Assembly (NCBI RefSeq): GCF_900142985.1
Contig: NZ_LT670849.1
Span: forward strand, 4,046,501-4,110,500
DNA length: 64,000 nucleotides
Reading direction: 5' to 3'
Source: Bradyrhizobium erythrophlei
Lineage (GTDB): Bacteria > Pseudomonadota > Alphaproteobacteria > Rhizobiales > Xanthobacteraceae
Part shown: positions 62,181 to 64,000 of the stretch, piece by piece
Layout of the letters: each line of letters opens with the position of its first letter
Numbering within the stretch: position 1 is the stretch's first letter
Position numbers and translations under genes: made by a program
The notes under the pieces: model-generated
Told to the model about the DNA's origin: nothing
The model's input: only the letters and a program-made list of their open reading frames with translations
Databases searched by the model: none

Positions 62181-62525
62181 ATGGAAAAGACAGCCGCCGT
62201 CGCCGCGCTTGCCGCGCTCGCCCAGGACAATCGTCTCGACGTCTTCCGCCTGCTGGTCCAGGCCGGGCCGGACGGCATGACGGCGGGTTCGATCGCCGAG
62301 GCGCTGGATCTGGCCCCCAACACATTGACGTTCCACTTCGACCGGCTGCGCATGGCGGGGCTGGCGACCGTCAGGCGGGACGGACGCTCGATGATCTATG
62401 CCGCGCAGTTCGAGACCATGGACGCGCTGCTCGGCTTCCTGACCGAGAATTGCTGCGGCGGGGCGCCGTGCGCGCCGGCCGTCGTCTGCAAGCCTGCGCG
62501 CAAGCGCACCAAAGTGCCAGCCTGA
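62181..62525 (+). CDS. arsR: ArsR family arsenic-responsive repressor
   Basis: The 114-residue protein has the ArsR winged helix: 'AALAQDNRLDVFRLLVQAGPDGMTAGSIAEALDLAPNTLTFHFDRLRMAGLATVRRDGRSMIY'. Its C-terminal region has cysteines C91, C92 and C97 (and C103) in 'NCCGGAPC', similar to the As(III)-binding three-cysteine site of the Acidithiobacillus-type ArsR rather than the classic CVC of E. coli ArsR. It should release the operator upon arsenite binding. First gene of the ars operon. Confidence 0.93.
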   Translation: MEKTAAVAALAALAQDNRLDVFRLLVQAGPDGMTAGSIAEALDLAPNTLTFHFDRLRMAGLATVRRDGRSMIYAAQFETMDALLGFLTENCCGGAPCAPAVVCKPARKRTKVPA

Positions 62526-62536
62526 AAGGACATGCC

Positions 62537-63031
62537 ATGAAGCGCCTGCACGTTCATGTCTCCGTCGAGGACATCAAGCAATCGGTCGGCTTCTACTCGG
62601 CACTGTTCGCCTCAGAGCCCTCGGTCGTGAAATCCGATTATGCGAAATGGATGCTCGAAGACCCGCGGGTGAATTTCGCGATCTCGACGCGGGGCCGCGA
62701 GCCAGGTCTCGATCATCTCGGCATTCAGGTGGAGAGCGCCGGCGAATTGCAGGAAGTATATGCGCGCCTGCGCCAGGCCGGTGGCGACGTGATCGAGCAG
62801 GGCGAGACGGCCTGCTGCTACGCCAAGTCCGAAAAATCCTGGATCGATGATCCCGCCGGAATCGCGTGGGAGACCTTTCACACCATGGGAGAGAGCATCG
62901 TCTATGGCGACGGCAGCGGCGAGAACCAGGCGCGCGTTGCCCATGAAAGGGAACACGAAAAGCAAAATGAGAAGCAATCGGCCTGTTGCGCGCCGCAAGC
63001 GGCGCCGAAACCGTCTTCGGCCTGCTGCTGA
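62537..63031 (+). CDS. arsI: ArsI/CadI family C-As lyase (VOC fold)
   Basis: The 164-residue protein is a small glyoxalase-fold dioxygenase. 'RLHVHVSVEDIKQSVGFYSALFASEPSVVKSDYAKWML' is the start of the ArsI family. The vicinal pair C93-C94 in 'TACCYAKSEKSW' binds trivalent arsenicals, and His5, His60 and the Glu in 'AWETFH' likely bind Fe(II). ArsI cleaves the carbon-arsenic bond of methylarsenite. The C-terminal 'ACCAPQAAPKPSSACC' is an extra cysteine-rich tail. AAAGGA lies just before the ATG. Confidence 0.92.
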   Translation: MKRLHVHVSVEDIKQSVGFYSALFASEPSVVKSDYAKWMLEDPRVNFAISTRGREPGLDHLGIQVESAGELQEVYARLRQAGGDVIEQGETACCYAKSEKSWIDDPAGIAWETFHTMGESIVYGDGSGENQARVAHEREHEKQNEKQSACCAPQAAPKPSSACC

Positions 63032-63040
63032 GGCGCGGAC

Positions 63041-63559
63041 ATGAGCTACAACGTCTTGTTTCTCTGCACGGGCAACAGCGCGCGATCAATCCTTGCGGAA
63101 TCGCTGCTGCGCAAGGATGGCGCAGGACGCTTCCAGGCCTTCTCGGCCGGAAGTCAGCCCAAGGGCGAAGTAAATCCCTTTGCGCTCCGCGTGCTCAAAG
63201 AGTCAGGTTATCCGATTGATGGACTTCGCTCGAAAAGCTGGCTGGAGTTCTCGGCGGCCGGCGCGCCGGTGATGGATTTCGTGTTTACCGTCTGCGATAG
63301 CGCGGCCGGCGAAACCTGTCCGGTATGGCCCGGCCAGCCGATGGCGGCGCATTGGGGGATCGAGGACCCGGCTGCGGTCGAGGGGAGCGATATGCAGAAA
63401 ATAGCCGCCTTCGTTCAGGCGCAACGCTACCTGAAAACGCATATCGATCTGCTCATGAATTTGCTGATGAAGAGTATTGATGCGCCAACGCTGCGCTCGC
63501 GCCTGACCGAGATAGGCCAGGTCGAGGGTGCAAGCCGTCGCCGCCCGGGCGCCGCCTGA
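63041..63559 (+). CDS. arsC: Arsenate reductase, low-molecular-weight phosphatase family (thioredoxin-type)
   Basis: The 172-residue protein has the CX5R loop C9-T-G-N-S-A-R15 and the two downstream cysteines C85 and C93 in 'FTVCDSAAGETCPVW', which make up the three-cysteine relay of thioredoxin-coupled ArsC from Staphylococcus and relatives. It reduces arsenate to arsenite. It lies 9 bases after arsI. A second, unrelated arsenate reductase gene follows directly. Confidence 0.92.
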   Translation: MSYNVLFLCTGNSARSILAESLLRKDGAGRFQAFSAGSQPKGEVNPFALRVLKESGYPIDGLRSKSWLEFSAAGAPVMDFVFTVCDSAAGETCPVWPGQPMAAHWGIEDPAAVEGSDMQKIAAFVQAQRYLKTHIDLLMNLLMKSIDAPTLRSRLTEIGQVEGASRRRPGAA

Positions 63560-63972
63560 TGGACGTTGTCATCTACCACAATCCGGACTGCGGCACCTCG
63601 CGCAACACGCTTGCCATGATCCGCAACGCCGGCATCGAGCCGCATGTCGTCGAGTATCTGAAGACGCCGCCCTCGCGCGCGCTGCTTAGGGAGCTTGTCG
63701 GACGCATGGGCATTTCGGTGCGCGACCTGCTGCGCGAGAAGGGCACGCCCTATGCCGAGCTCGGGCTAGGCGACCGCTCCCTGAACGATGACGCGCTTCT
63801 CGATGCGATGATGGCGCATCCGATCCTGATCAACCGGCCGATCGTCGTGACGCCGAATGGCGTGAGGCTTTGCCGTCCCTCCGAACAGGTCCTCGACCTC
63901 CTGCCGGCGCAGGAAGGCGAGTTCGTCAAGGAAGACGGCGAGCGCGTCTTGTTGAGGCGCGGCGGCCGATGA
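63559..63972 (+). CDS. arsC: Arsenate reductase, glutaredoxin type (ArsC/Spx fold)
   Basis: The 137-residue protein has the active-site Cys11 in 'HNPDCGTSRN' and the substrate arginines in 'INRPIVVTPNGVRLCRP', as in E. coli plasmid R773 ArsC. It uses glutathione and glutaredoxin. The start overlaps the preceding stop by one base (TGATG). Its own stop overlaps the next ATG (ATGATG). Both suggest translation as one unit. Confidence 0.93.
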   Translation: MDVVIYHNPDCGTSRNTLAMIRNAGIEPHVVEYLKTPPSRALLRELVGRMGISVRDLLREKGTPYAELGLGDRSLNDDALLDAMMAHPILINRPIVVTPNGVRLCRPSEQVLDLLPAQEGEFVKEDGERVLLRRGGR

Positions 63973-64000
63973 TGGATGCTTCGCCAACTGTCGCGCCGGG
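63969..64000 (+). CDS. Start of the next ars operon gene, cut by the window end
   Basis: An ATGATG at 63969-63974 overlaps the ArsC stop. The first residues are MMDASPTVAP, too short for a family call. The position predicts an arsenite exporter (Acr3 or ArsB) or ArsH. Confidence 0.55.
   Translation, partial: MMDASPTVAP

Overview
The window looks like chromosome of a GC-rich alphaproteobacterium, most likely Bradyrhizobium or a close relative in the Nitrobacteraceae. This is judged from gene content (short PutA, OpgC-like protein, GCG_CRPN small secreted protein, DUF2336 protein, SorAB, many CoA-transferases and GSTs), tight ATGA/GTGA gene overlaps, and several families of palindromic intergenic repeats. 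No rRNA, tRNA, CRISPR array, transposase or prophage was seen. Gene names rest on motif and family recognition by eye, not on a database search.

Layout. 1-9.3 kb: end of an ABC permease gene, a DapA-family enzyme, an orphan CoxL-like molybdenum hydroxylase subunit, a LemA-TPM-TPM cluster, small secreted proteins and a GST. 9.3-15.8 kb: a secreted CxxCH protein, a flavin oxidoreductase, an AAHS-type MFS transporter, a 54-residue membrane protein, a GST and a CaiB-type CoA-transferase. 15.9-29 kb: PutA, an OpgC-like protein, the sulfite dehydrogenase pair sorA-sorB, a heme/ferredoxin/adenylate cyclase fusion, a GT39 glycosyltransferase and the YcjX-YcjF pair. 29-32 kb: a hemolysin III protein, an SDR gene broken by a stop codon, and a MarR regulator whose operator overlaps its own promoter, divergent from a second SDR. 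32-38.6 kb: a six-gene operon (P450, thioesterase, acyl-CoA dehydrogenase, CoA-transferase, MaoC-like hydratase, benzoylformate decarboxylase-like enzyme), divergent from isovaleryl-CoA dehydrogenase. 40-50 kb: YjgN-M48 peptidase, an HTTM-DCC fusion with a small partner, a serine hydrolase, an L,D-transpeptidase, a second ThDP enzyme and DUF2336. 50-54 kb: a large dCache-PAS-GGDEF-EAL protein and an iron permease-like protein. 54-60.8 kb: a nine-heme cytochrome c operon and a chromate-type operon (chrB-like, DUF1259, chrA). 62-64 kb: an ars operon (arsR, arsI, two unrelated arsenate reductases) running off the edge.

The most interesting signals are two. First, a family of roughly 168-bp repeats at four full sites: each is two hairpins in mirrored orientation joined by an AT-rich 13-14-nt linker, and every hairpin has a 3-nt bulge exactly ten bases from its end, although the stem sequences differ between two subfamilies. 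Two of these repeats end on the stop codon of a neighbouring gene, and one fills the sorA-sorB junction. Second, the chromate-type operon and the nine-heme cytochrome operon start with near-identical promoter/leader DNA containing the same palindrome, which suggests one regulon joining chromate efflux to an unrecognised multiheme electron-transfer module.
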